Source: Psychrobacter sp. (GTDB lineage: Bacteria; Pseudomonadota; Gammaproteobacteria; Pseudomonadales; Moraxellaceae). From it: a stretch of DNA of 17,364 nt. Made by a program: the position numbers and the translations under genes. Of the stretch, positions 7,044 through 14,416 are shown piece after piece. Position 1 is the first letter of the stretch. Each line of letters starts with the position of its first letter. The notes beneath the pieces were generated by a model that saw only the letters and a list, made by a program, of their open reading frames with translations, had not been told where the DNA came from and searched no databases. The DNA lies in contig NZ_JAKDJE010000065.1 of NCBI RefSeq assembly GCF_030454045.1, positions 1-17,364 of the forward strand, given 5' to 3'.

Positions 7044-9119
7044 CTACTGTGGTTCTGTTTTGAGCGGCTTATCCAAAGGCACATTATACAATCGTAACGC
7101 TTCTTTCATCACATTGTGGAACACAGGTGCGACCGTTAGACCCGCATAAATCTGACCGCGCGGATCTTCAATGAGCATCACACCAACCAATCTTGGATTA
7201 GACGCTGGTGCCATACCAGCGAAGACATTGCGGTACTGGTCAGAATAATAGCCACCCTCTGGGTTGATACGGCGCGAGGTACCCGTCTTGCCTGCCACAC
7301 GATACCCGTCAATGGCAGCAGCTTTTGCCGTACCGCCAGGCTCGGTCACACTCTCAAGCATTTGTACAATAGACATCGCCTGCTCGCGCGCCATAATACG
7401 CTTGCTTGGTTGTGGTTTGTCATCTTTGATCAAGGTCAACGGGTGCATCACGCCACCTGCCGCAAGCGCTGAATACGCTTGCGCCACTTGCGCGAGCGTC
7501 ACTTGTAGACCATACCCATAACTGACAGTTGCTCGTCTTGACGTCTCTTTCTCTTTTGGCGTGACGATTAGGCCACTGCCCTCACCTGGGAACTGTAAAG
7601 GCGTTTTTGATCCAAACCCAAATTGTCGTTGCATATTGCTAATGGCATCAGGCGGTAGCGACAATGCAATCTTCGTCGAGGCCACGTTACTAGACTTCTG
7701 TAGTAGCGTTGCCATATTGATCACACCCAAATTATTGTGATCTCGGATGGTATAGCCGCGTACACGAATGGAGCCAGGATTGGTGTCAATCAAGGTTGTT
7801 GGCGTGTATTTGCCTGAATCTAAGGCTGCCGCAACGGTAAAGGGCTTCATCACTGAACCGGGTTCAAACACATCTAATAGCGCACGGTTACGCTGGTTTT
7901 CACCCGTCATCTCGTTGAGATTGTTTGAGTTAAATGATGGCCAAGTCGATAGCGCCAGCACCTCTCCTGTTTGCACATCAACAATCATACCCGTCGACCA
8001 GCGCGCTTTTTGTAGTCGCCCTGCTTTTTCAAGCTCTTTATAAAGCAAATACTGTAGCCGCGAATCAATCGTCAGCGCCACATCTTTGCCCGGTACCTCA
8101 GGCTTGATTTGCTTGATCTCTTTTAGGCTGTTTTGTTTGGCATCTTTTAAAACCAGCACTTTACCGTCATCACCTGCAAGCGTGGTTTCGTATTGGCGCT
8201 CAACACCAGCGCGTCCCTCATACCCCCCTTCAGGATCGTTGGCATTTTGCCCCATAAATCCTAACAGCTGTGCATTGGACTGCGGCTGCGGATAATAACG
8301 CTGAAAGAAGTTTTTCTCATAGACGCCCGGAAAATCAAGGGAGCTGATACTTTGCGCAATCTCAGGTGTGACTTTATTCAGTAGCGGTAGGTAATGCGAG
8401 CCTGCACCAGAGGGCAAGGCTGCCTTTACTGCGGCCTCATCAGTCACATCGATACTGTCATCAATGAGCGTGGCTTTTTTTAGCTCATCAACTGAAATAT
8501 TAGCAGCAGCGGCCAATGTGGTCAGATCCATATTGTCCAGTCGCTTTTGCATACGCGCTTGCAGTTGTGGACTGCTGGGATTGGTCAAGATAATACGTTT
8601 GAGCTCGTAGTATTCGCTCGCGTAATCATGAGGGCTAAATGACACGGTCGCAAGCGGTGCGCTCACTGCAAGTGGTAAATCATTACGGTCGGTAATCATA
8701 CCGCGATAGGATTTTTGCGTGCGCTCACTGGTGATGAGCTCGTTACCTTTGTCTTGATAAAACTGCGCGTTGGCTACCTGAATATAGTAGGCACGACCAA
8801 TCAATAGCACCAATATAACCAGCGCCAAACCCCAAACGGTACGAAAACGGTTTTTATCCTGCTCAAAGCCGCCACGAGAGGAGGCGCCAGAGGCTTTACC
8901 CAAAAACCCTCTTTTGCTCTTGGAGTTTTTAGCACCATAAGACCCTTTCGCATCACTCTTTTTGATGCGGTCAAACAGTTTGGCTTTACGGCTACCTGCT
9001 GCGGTTTCTCCCGTCTTTCCAGACTTAGCGGCACTGGCACGGCGCAAAGGCTTGGTTACCTTACCACTGGCTGGTTTTTTGCCGGTATTTTTTGCTGATT
9101 TGGGTTTCTTGTCACTCAT
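7044..9119 (-). CDS. ftsI: Septal peptidoglycan transpeptidase FtsI (PBP3)
   Basis: A 691-residue class B penicillin-binding protein that cross-links septal peptidoglycan with FtsW and the FtsQLB complex. After a long cytoplasmic tail (1-92), one membrane segment spans about 93-115. The pedestal domain follows, including GRAGVERQYE near 302-311. The transpeptidase domain has all three active-site motifs: S422-V-M-K425, S476-S-N478 and K611-T-G-T614. E. coli FtsI is about 588 residues. Much of the excess is the tail, which holds 26 Lys/Arg against 6 Asp/Glu in its first 90 residues, and the rest is pedestal insertion. The ATG overlaps the ftsL stop as ATGA, so translation is probably coupled. 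Confidence 0.96.
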   Translation of the reverse strand: MSDKKPKSAKNTGKKPASGKVTKPLRRASAAKSGKTGETAAGSRKAKLFDRIKKSDAKGSYGAKNSKSKRGFLGKASGASSRGGFEQDKNRFRTVWGLALVILVLLIGRAYYIQVANAQFYQDKGNELITSERTQKSYRGMITDRNDLPLAVSAPLATVSFSPHDYASEYYELKRIILTNPSSPQLQARMQKRLDNMDLTTLAAAANISVDELKKATLIDDSIDVTDEAAVKAALPSGAGSHYLPLLNKVTPEIAQSISSLDFPGVYEKNFFQRYYPQPQSNAQLLGFMGQNANDPEGGYEGRAGVERQYETTLAGDDGKVLVLKDAKQNSLKEIKQIKPEVPGKDVALTIDSRLQYLLYKELEKAGRLQKARWSTGMIVDVQTGEVLALSTWPSFNSNNLNEMTGENQRNRALLDVFEPGSVMKPFTVAAALDSGKYTPTTLIDTNPGSIRVRGYTIRDHNNLGVINMATLLQKSSNVASTKIALSLPPDAISNMQRQFGFGSKTPLQFPGEGSGLIVTPKEKETSRRATVSYGYGLQVTLAQVAQAYSALAAGGVMHPLTLIKDDKPQPSKRIMAREQAMSIVQMLESVTEPGGTAKAAAIDGYRVAGKTGTSRRINPEGGYYSDQYRNVFAGMAPASNPRLVGVMLIEDPRGQIYAGLTVAPVFHNVMKEALRLYNVPLDKPLKTEPQ

Positions 9120-9598
9120 TGCCCCGCCTCCGTTACTGGCTGTTCAGGAGAGCTATCGGTAGAGGCTCGTGGTCCCGTCGCGTCAGGCATACTCTCGTCT
9201 GAATTCTCAGAGACCACCGGCACCAACGCAGTGGCCACACCAGGCTGGATAATCAACTTGTCTTTTAACGTTGGTGAATACATACCAAGCTCTGCAACCG
9301 CACGACTGGCAATTTGCGGCGTCGCACTAAAGGTTTGCTGCTCAATCAATAAGCGCTGATGCTCTATTTGCAGCTTACGTTCTTGTTTTTTCATATCTTG
9401 CAAGGTTTTATAATCCTGATGATATTGCTGGACTTCTTCGGCAGTTTTTATACCGCTCCATACAATCGCAGCTGCGAGTAGCACTAATACGACGACATAA
9501 ATACTCACTACATTGAAGCGGCGCACGAACAGCTCGCCAATATCAGTGTTGGATGGCACAGAAGCGCGGCGGTTTGCAGGTTTGTCAGATATTGCCAT
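9116..9598 (-). CDS. ftsL: Cell division protein FtsL
   Basis: A 160-residue bitopic membrane protein of the FtsQLB divisome subcomplex. It has a short cytoplasmic N-terminus, one membrane helix (about 28-48), a periplasmic coiled coil rich in Gln, Glu and Lys (about 52-90), then the conserved AVAELGMYSPT region. E. coli FtsL is about 121 residues; here a polar, disordered-looking tail of roughly 35 residues follows (SENSDES to the end). The identification rests on layout and position, since FtsL sequences diverge strongly. The frame runs up to a TTG at 9700, but the ATG at 9598 has GAG six bases upstream and a typical FtsL N-terminus. It overlaps ftsI by four bases. Confidence 0.9.
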   Translation of the reverse strand: MAISDKPANRRASVPSNTDIGELFVRRFNVVSIYVVVLVLLAAAIVWSGIKTAEEVQQYHQDYKTLQDMKKQERKLQIEHQRLLIEQQTFSATPQIASRAVAELGMYSPTLKDKLIIQPGVATALVPVVSENSDESMPDATGPRASTDSSPEQPVTEAGQ

Positions 9599-9707
9599 GA
9601 CGATCTCAAAAAGTGAACGTAAACGATAAAATAGGTAATGGTTTGCCAATAGTGAGCATGTCATTGCCCAGCAATACCACCAATAAACATTAAAAAACAA
9701 TCACCCC

Positions 9708-9731
9708 ATAGTGGTAAAAACCGACCACTAT
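9708..9731 (-). promoter_or_regulatory. Operator-like dyad over the candidate ftsL promoter
   Basis: ATAGTGGT (9708-9715) and ACCACTAT (9724-9731) form a perfect 8-bp inverted repeat with an 8-base spacer. It overlaps the candidate -10 and start point, as expected of a repressor site. As RNA it would form a hairpin at the 5' end of the message. Confidence 0.4.
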
Positions 9732-9754
9732 AGCAGTGCGTCATACCAGAACAA
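9727..9754 (-). promoter_or_regulatory. Candidate promoter for ftsL-ftsI-murE-murF-mraY
   Basis: On the minus strand TATAGT (9727-9732) is a 5/6 match to the -10 consensus and is preceded by TG-C, an extended -10. A weak -35, TTGTTC (9749-9754), lies 16 bases upstream. Transcription would start near 9720, about 120 bases before ftsL. Confidence 0.45.
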
Positions 9755-9764
9755 AACCTGTAGC

Positions 9765-9777
9765 CTCACAACGTGAG
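9765..9777. promoter_or_regulatory. Small palindrome upstream of the ftsL promoter
   Basis: CTCAC-AAC-GTGAG is a perfect 5-bp dyad with a 3-base spacer, 11 bases upstream of the candidate -35. The position would suit an activator site. The arms are short, so chance is possible. Confidence 0.3.
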
Positions 9778-9802
9778 ATCAATGCTCATATGATTGTAGA
9801 GC

Positions 9803-9840
9803 AAAAAAGGACTGCCTTGCTTGGCGCATCAGTCATTTTT
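9803..9840 (-). terminator. Terminator-like hairpin between rsmH and ftsL
   Basis: On the minus strand GACTG and CAGTC form the core stem, with a possible CC/GG extension across an internal loop. An A tract precedes it and CTTTTTT follows. It could act in either direction. The stem is imperfect and may be leaky. Confidence 0.45.
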
Positions 9841-9988
9841 AGCCATACCGTGAGTGAAAATAATTTGCTGAGCCTAACAAACAATATTTACAGCTTTTTA
9901 ACAGTGGCGTAGCGATTAAGACATTTATGCCTCATTGAGACAAACCGTAGCAACCACCAGCAACTTAACTCATACTTTTATTCGATGT

Positions 9989-11038
9989 TTATGGTTCAAC
10001 TGGCTGATGACACTCTGTGTCGGTACGAGTAGCCATTCTCAGCCAAGCACTGCGAGCGCGCGGATTACGGCTTGTCTCGGCCTTACTGGGACCAACGCGT
10101 TTGGGTTTGCTAAAGTAACGTGGGCGCTTGGGCGGCATTGGCAGATGCTCATCTTCTGGATATTGCCCTTTGCTATGGCGCTGCAAAAACTGCTTGATGC
10201 GGCGATCTTCTAATGAATGGAAGCTAATCACCGCAAGCTGCCCGCCTGACTTTAAGATAGCAATACTTTGCGCTAAAAAGTCGTCAACATCGCCCAGCTC
10301 ATTATTAATAAAAATACGCATGGCCTGAAAGCTTTGCGTGGCTGGGTGCTTGCCGCGTTGCCAATTGGGATGCGCCTCTTTGATTACCTCTGCCAGCTCA
10401 AGCGTAGACTCGTAGCTGTCCATTTGCTTGATAGCGCGAGCAATACGGCGACTATGACGCTCTTCACCAAATTCATAAAGCACATTGGCCAATGTCTCAT
10501 CGTTAACCTGCTCAAGCCACTCGGCAACTGACTGGCCGCGACTGGTATCCATACGCATGTCCACTGCCCCATCGCGCATAAAGCTAAAACCGCGGCTACC
10601 GTCATCAATTTGCGGTGATGAAATACCCAAATCCGCCATCAAGCCATCCACTTCACTAATGCCCATAGCAGCCAGACTATCTGTCAACGTTGCAAAGCTG
10701 TCATGAACCACATGCACACGGCTGTCTTTACTTGCCAATTCCTGCGCCACACTAATGGCTGTCGGATCTTTGTCAAAGACAATCAGTGTGGCGTCATCGG
10801 CAAGCTGACTTAATAGTAATCTGCTATGACCGCCACGACCAAAGGTCGCATCAACGTATATACCGCTTATATTTAAGCCATTTTGGTCGCCGTCTTTTTG
10901 CTTGGGTAGGGATTTTACACCCAGCACTGCCGCGACGGTCTCCTCTAGCAGTACCGCATCATGCACAAAACTTAATTCATCAGACGTGATATCACGCTCA
11001 CTATCGGATTGAGTCGGGTTTAGGGGTTCATCTTGCAT
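9989..11038 (-). CDS. rsmH: 16S rRNA (cytosine(1402)-N4)-methyltransferase RsmH (MraW)
   Basis: A 349-residue SAM-dependent enzyme that methylates N4 of C1402 in the 16S rRNA decoding centre. Visible family features are FVHDAVLLEE (24-33), the SAM loop VDATFGRGGHS (62-72), DLGISSPQIDD, VDMRMD, and the C-terminal ISFHSLEDRRIKQF with RNPRARSAWLR. The open frame reaches 11230, but the ATG at 11038 has GAGGA seven bases upstream and fits the family N-terminus. The longer version would begin inside the promoter. The protein is somewhat longer than the usual 310-315 residues because of about 22 extra N-terminal residues and a short polar insert near 42-57. It heads the dcw cluster; no mraZ precedes it. 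Confidence 0.96.
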   Translation of the reverse strand: MQDEPLNPTQSDSERDITSDELSFVHDAVLLEETVAAVLGVKSLPKQKDGDQNGLNISGIYVDATFGRGGHSRLLLSQLADDATLIVFDKDPTAISVAQELASKDSRVHVVHDSFATLTDSLAAMGISEVDGLMADLGISSPQIDDGSRGFSFMRDGAVDMRMDTSRGQSVAEWLEQVNDETLANVLYEFGEERHSRRIARAIKQMDSYESTLELAEVIKEAHPNWQRGKHPATQSFQAMRIFINNELGDVDDFLAQSIAILKSGGQLAVISFHSLEDRRIKQFLQRHSKGQYPEDEHLPMPPKRPRYFSKPKRVGPSKAETSRNPRARSAWLRMATRTDTECHQPVEP

Positions 11039-11212
11039 GGTGACATCCTCATTAGAGAATGGACTGGACGCTGATTCAGTGCGGTCAGTGGGAGCAAGAC
11101 TGGCTTTCGATTTTGGCGTAGACTTTGATAGGGACACAAACAACTCAATAGATGACGACCATGTTGGCCAGTAATTAGATGAAAATAAACAAGTTATGAC
11201 TTGCTTAGCGTT

Positions 11213-11240
11213 ATTATCGCAAGGATACACTTGGAGTCAA
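11213..11240 (-). promoter_or_regulatory. Promoter for rsmH
   Basis: On the minus strand TTGACT (11235-11240, 5/6) and GATAAT (11213-11218, 5/6) are 16 bases apart. Transcription would start near 11206, downstream of the TTG-type start of the longest frame, supporting the shorter RsmH. Confidence 0.65.
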
Positions 11241-11259
11241 GCACTAGAAGGGCTTTTCA

Positions 11260-11288
11260 TTAAAAATATCACATGTCTCTGTTATACT
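11260..11288 (+). promoter_or_regulatory. Candidate promoter for gltX
   Basis: TATACT (11283-11288) is a good -10, with TTAAAA (11260-11265, 4/6) 17 bases upstream. A second TATACT at 11344-11349 has no good -35. Transcription from the first would give a leader of about 95 bases. Confidence 0.45.
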
Positions 11289-11387
11289 AGCACTATATTT
11301 TACGCTATTTCTTAGCACTCTCTTCATATCTTTCATCGCTATTTATACTGATAGCTTATATTAATAGCAAACTTTGAGACTCTTACC

Positions 11388-12908
11388 ATGCAAACCTCTA
11401 CTGACAGCAAGCGCCCAGTGCGCACGCGTATCGCACCTTCACCCACGGGCTTTCCACACGTAGGCACGGCCTATATCGCTCTATTTAACTTGGCTTTTGC
11501 CAAAGCGCACGGCGGCGAATTCATCCTACGTATCGAAGATACCGACCAGACGCGCTCAACCGAGCAATCAGAGCAAATGATTTTGGATGCCCTGCACTGG
11601 GTTGGTTTGGACTGGAGCGAGGGGCCAGACGTTGGTGGCCCGCATGCGCCTTATCGTCAGAGCGAGCGTAGCGATATTTATAAAGAACACGCCGAGCAGC
11701 TGATAGCAAGCGACCATGCGTTTCGCTGTTTTTGTACTACAGAAGAGCTAGACGCCATGCGCGCTGAGCAAATGGCCAATGGCGAGACCCCTCGCTATGA
11801 CGGCCGCTGTGCCCACCTACCTCCAGAAAAAACTGCGCAATTGGTAAGCGAGGGCACCCCGCACGTGGTTCGTATGCGTGTACCCACCGACGGCGTTTGT
11901 CAGGTACATGACATGCTGCGCGGCACCGTCGAGATTCCTTGGGCGCAAGTCGATATGCAAGTATTGCTAAAAACTGACGGCATGCCAACTTACCATCTTG
12001 CCAACGTCGTCGATGACCACTTGATGGAAATCACTCACGTCATGCGCGGCGAAGAGTGGTTAAACTCTGCCCCCAAGCATCAGCTGCTTTATGACTATTT
12101 TGGTTGGGAGATGCCAATACTCTGCCACATGCCGCTACTGCGTAACCCCGACAAATCAAAGCTGTCGAAACGTAAAAACCCAACCTCAATTACTTACTAC
12201 CGCGATGCCGGCGTACTACCTGAGGCGCTGCTCAACTATCTAGGCCGTATGGGCTACTCAATGCCTGATGATACCGAAAAATTCACCTTGGATGAAATGA
12301 TTGCCAGCTTTGATATCCAGCGCGTGTCTCTTGGTGGCCCTATCTTCGATACCGAAAAACTCAATTGGCTAAACAGCGAATGGCTACGTGCGCTTACGCC
12401 TGAAGAGCTTAAAAACAAAATCCTTGAGTGGGCCAGTGACAGCGATAAACTCACCGCGATCGCCGCTGCGATTCAGCCACGCATCGAGCTGTTGTCTGAC
12501 GCGGTCAACTGGGGCGGCTTTTATTTCCAAAACCTGCCAGACATCACCGCTGAGAGCTTCACCCATAAATCGCTTGAGCCTGAGCAAATCATCGAGCTGT
12601 TACAACTGGCGCTTTGGCAGCTTGAGACCCTGCCGACGTGGTCGGAGGAAAACATCTATACCACGCTAAAAGGCCTTGCCGCGCATCTTGATATTAAAAT
12701 GCGCGATTTTATGGCGCCGTTCTTTATCGCGATTGCTGGTAGCACCTCCTCGACGCCCGTTATGAACTCGATGGCGATTATCGGTGCGGATATGACCTTG
12801 ACGCGCTTGCGCCATGCGGTTGATGTCCTAGGCGGCCTCGGTAAAAAGAAACTGAAAAAACTTGAGAAAAAAGCGGCGGATTTGCCTAATTTTTTGGCTG
12901 ATGCATAG
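11388..12908 (+). CDS. gltX: Glutamyl-tRNA synthetase GltX
   Basis: A 506-residue class I aminoacyl-tRNA synthetase that charges tRNA-Glu with glutamate. The HIGH-type signature is HVGT (24-27) in the APSPTG-FPHVGTAY context, and the KMSKS-type loop is KLSKR (258-262). RIEDTDQTRST (48-58) binds glutamate and ATP. GPDVGGPHAPYRQSER and HVGTAYIALFN are the Pseudomonas/Acinetobacter type rather than the E. coli type. The C-terminal helical anticodon-binding part is complete. The ATG matches family N-termini, but the ribosome site is weak (GAGA about 10 bases upstream). It is divergent from rsmH and followed by a terminator, then by tRNA-Ala and its own substrate tRNA-Glu. Confidence 0.97.
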   Translation: MQTSTDSKRPVRTRIAPSPTGFPHVGTAYIALFNLAFAKAHGGEFILRIEDTDQTRSTEQSEQMILDALHWVGLDWSEGPDVGGPHAPYRQSERSDIYKEHAEQLIASDHAFRCFCTTEELDAMRAEQMANGETPRYDGRCAHLPPEKTAQLVSEGTPHVVRMRVPTDGVCQVHDMLRGTVEIPWAQVDMQVLLKTDGMPTYHLANVVDDHLMEITHVMRGEEWLNSAPKHQLLYDYFGWEMPILCHMPLLRNPDKSKLSKRKNPTSITYYRDAGVLPEALLNYLGRMGYSMPDDTEKFTLDEMIASFDIQRVSLGGPIFDTEKLNWLNSEWLRALTPEELKNKILEWASDSDKLTAIAAAIQPRIELLSDAVNWGGFYFQNLPDITAESFTHKSLEPEQIIELLQLALWQLETLPTWSEENIYTTLKGLAAHLDIKMRDFMAPFFIAIAGSTSSTPVMNSMAIIGADMTLTRLRHAVDVLGGLGKKKLKKLEKKAADLPNFLADA

Positions 12909-12963
12909 TTTGGCAGCAGGGTACTATCGTACTTGCCAATGAAGAGTAGAATGGATAAATAAT

Positions 12964-13000
12964 AAAAAAGGGTCAGTTCATTCGATACTGGCTCTTTTTT
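12964..13000 (+). terminator. Terminator after gltX
   Basis: A 14-bp stem pairs AAAAAAGGGTCAGT with ACTGGCTCTTTTTT, with two G-U pairs and a 9-base loop. It begins 55 bases after the gltX stop and separates gltX from the tRNA unit. Confidence 0.85.
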
Positions 13001-13093
13001 ATGTAACCCCCATACTCAAACGTCCATAATCAGCCATTTAAATACTTTTAATGACTTTTTTTGCATTATTTTGCATTTTTTTAAAAATAGCGG

Positions 13094-13122
13094 TTGACAA
13101 GATTGCTGGTCTTACCTAAAAT
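13094..13122 (+). promoter_or_regulatory. Strong promoter of the tRNA-Ala/tRNA-Glu unit
   Basis: A perfect -35 TTGACA (13094-13099) is 17 bases from TAAAAT (13117-13122). The 50 bases upstream are very AT-rich with T runs, resembling an UP element. Transcription would start near 13129, about 11 bases before the tRNA. Confidence 0.85.
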
Positions 13123-13139
13123 ACGCTCACTCTTAGCGA

Positions 13140-13215
13140 GGGGCTATAGCTCAGTTGGTAGAGCACTTGCATGGCATGCAAGGGGTCAACGGTTCGACTC
13201 CGTTTAGCTCCACCA
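13140..13215 (+). tRNA. tRNA-Ala (anticodon GGC)
   Basis: This is a complete 76-base cloverleaf with encoded CCA. The acceptor stem GGGGCTA/TAGCTCC contains the G3-U70 pair that identifies alanine tRNA. The anticodon stem CTTGC/GCAAG carries the loop ATGGCAT, giving GGC, which reads GCC and GCU. The T arm has GGTTCGACTCC. Confidence 0.98.
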
Positions 13216-13344
13216 TACTATTTATCGCTCAACGGATAAATATTGCTTTGAGAACAATGTCAGCACCTAGGCAAGGCTTATTGATAAATAAGCACTCTGA
13301 TATTGTGAAGTACCGTTATAACCATAGGTTATGACACTCTATGC
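13216..13344 (+). other. Inter-tRNA spacer with three hairpins
   Basis: This 129-base spacer holds three short hairpins: TTTATC/GATAAA (13221-13240), GCTTATT-GATA-AATAAGC (13276-13293) and ATAACC-ATA-GGTTAT (13318-13332). The last extends with one wobble to 13315-13335, ten bases before tRNA-Glu. None has a terminator T tract, so the two tRNAs probably share one precursor. Confidence 0.5.
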
Positions 13345-13420
13345 GTCCCCATCGTCTAGAGGCCTAGGACACCGCCCTTTCACGGCGGTAACGGGGGTTC
13401 GAATCCCCCTGGGGACGCCA
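13345..13420 (+). tRNA. tRNA-Glu (anticodon TTC)
   Basis: This is a complete 76-base cloverleaf with encoded CCA and discriminator G. The acceptor stem is GTCCCCA/TGGGGAC. The anticodon stem CCGCC/GGCGG carries the loop CTTTCAC, giving TTC for GAA and GAG. The T arm is GGGGGTTCGAATCCCCC. It is the substrate of the upstream gltX product. Confidence 0.98.
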
Positions 13421-13482
13421 CTATTCGGCGTCACTTATTAGCACTTTTGCTTAGCATCAGGTTAGACTAATAAGCGAACACT

Positions 13483-13521
13483 AAAAAATCCCAGTCATCA
13501 TCCGGTGACTGGGATTTTTTT
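13483..13521 (+). terminator. Terminator after tRNA-Glu
   Basis: A perfect 15-bp inverted repeat, AAAAAATCCCAGTCA and TGACTGGGATTTTTT, flanks an 8-base loop and ends in a T run. It lies 62 bases after the tRNA. Confidence 0.92.
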
Positions 13522-13643
13522 CGTTTGTCGTTTATAAAAACCATCGATATGAGCTGCTCATGACGACCGATACCAGGTAAACTACGAAATAAACGATAAA
13601 TAAAACACTCCCCTATTATTGCTAACACAAGGAAGTATGAGCC

Positions 13644-14297
13644 ATGTTCGGTATCGAAAACTATCTGGGCTTTGTCTTGGCGGCGATTTTGTTAAATCTC
13701 ACTCCAGGCACCGATACGATGTATATCATTACCCGCAGCGTCTCACATGGCAGCGCAGCAGGGTTTTATTCTGTCCTCGGTATCATCTCAGGCATCTTGA
13801 TACACACGGTATTCGCCGCATTGGGTCTATCGATCATTTTGATCAACTCGCCTCTGGCCTTTACGATTGTAAAATATATCGGTGCCAGCTACTTGTGCTA
13901 TCTGGGTATAAAAATGCTGATGAGCAAGCAGCCTTCTTTACTGGCAAATCATTTACCAAAAAGCAGCCCATCTGCACCTGCCAACTCTATAGCGCACTGG
14001 CAAATATACAAACAGGGCGTATTAACCAATGTCTTTAACCCAAAAGTCGCGCTATTCTTCCTCGCATTTTTTCCGCAGTTTATCGATCCTAGCTATGCTC
14101 ATAGCGCCTTGTCATTTCTGATCTTAGGATTGAGTTTTGCGCTGACGGGCTTTGTATGGTGTTCGTGCCTTGCCTTACTGGCCTCAAAATTTAGTGCCAA
14201 CTTAAGAAAAAACCCAGCTATCGAAGTTCTTTTAAATAAAATAAGCGGCGTGGTATTTATTGGTTTGGGAGTTAAGCTATTGACTGAGAAGGGTTAA
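13644..14297 (+). CDS. LysE/RhtB-family amino-acid exporter
   Basis: A 217-residue inner-membrane protein of the LysE/RhtB family, which exports amino acids or related small molecules; members are about 200-210 residues. The N-terminal signature NLTPGTD (18-24) matches the family NLTPGPD, with Thr in place of Pro at 23. Hydrophobic segments cover about 5-27, 38-65, 68-88, 112-135, 145-175 and 190-214, giving the usual six. GVLTNVFNPKVALFF is the conserved middle motif. GGAAG lies upstream of the ATG at a somewhat long spacing. It appears to be a single-gene unit convergent with acnA. The substrate cannot be read from sequence. Confidence 0.92.
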   Translation: MFGIENYLGFVLAAILLNLTPGTDTMYIITRSVSHGSAAGFYSVLGIISGILIHTVFAALGLSIILINSPLAFTIVKYIGASYLCYLGIKMLMSKQPSLLANHLPKSSPSAPANSIAHWQIYKQGVLTNVFNPKVALFFLAFFPQFIDPSYAHSALSFLILGLSFALTGFVWCSCLALLASKFSANLRKNPAIEVLLNKISGVVFIGLGVKLLTEKG

Positions 14298-14352
14298 AAA
14301 AGCTGCTATAAATGTCCAAATAAGCTACTTTTTATAAAATTTAACTACCCAT

Positions 14353-14395
14353 AAAAAAAGCCCAATCCCCTACTTTGACTGGGATTGGGCTTTTT
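14353..14395. terminator. Bidirectional terminator between the exporter gene and acnA
   Basis: A perfect 15-bp inverted repeat, AAAAAGCCCAATCCC and GGGATTGGGCTTTTT, flanks an 11-base loop, with A and T tracts on either side. It can serve both convergent genes. Confidence 0.92.
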
Positions 14396-14416
14396 CGTTG
14401 TAAGCCTAACGAACCA

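Larger units (their letters stand above)
9599..9988 (-). other. rsmH-ftsL intergenic region with regulatory signals
   Basis: This 390-base gap is unusual, because rsmH and ftsL are normally adjacent or overlapping. No convincing gene lies inside. The upstream in-frame extension of ftsL lacks a ribosome site and is rich in Trp, Tyr and Cys. Read in the minus direction the gap holds a terminator-like hairpin, a small palindrome, a candidate promoter and a dyad over its -10, listed separately. Confidence 0.7.
11039..11387. other. Divergent promoter region between rsmH and gltX
   Basis: These 349 bases contain promoters for both genes and no convincing gene. The rsmH side has a leader of about 168 bases. 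I did not see the closely spaced TGGG-type repeats that MraZ binds upstream of many dcw clusters, which agrees with the absence of mraZ here. Confidence 0.6.

Noticed and set aside
9599..9700. Longer FtsL beginning at a TTG at 9700
   Set aside because: No ribosome site, odd Trp/Tyr/Cys-rich composition, and the ATG at 9598 gives a normal FtsL N-terminus.
11039..11230. Longer RsmH beginning at 11230
   Set aside because: It would start inside the promoter at 11213-11240, and the ATG at 11038 has a strong GAGGA.
13619..14038. 139-codon plus-strand frame overlapping the exporter gene
   Set aside because: It is out of frame with the LysE/RhtB protein, whose family motifs are clear, and its own translation resembles no membrane protein.
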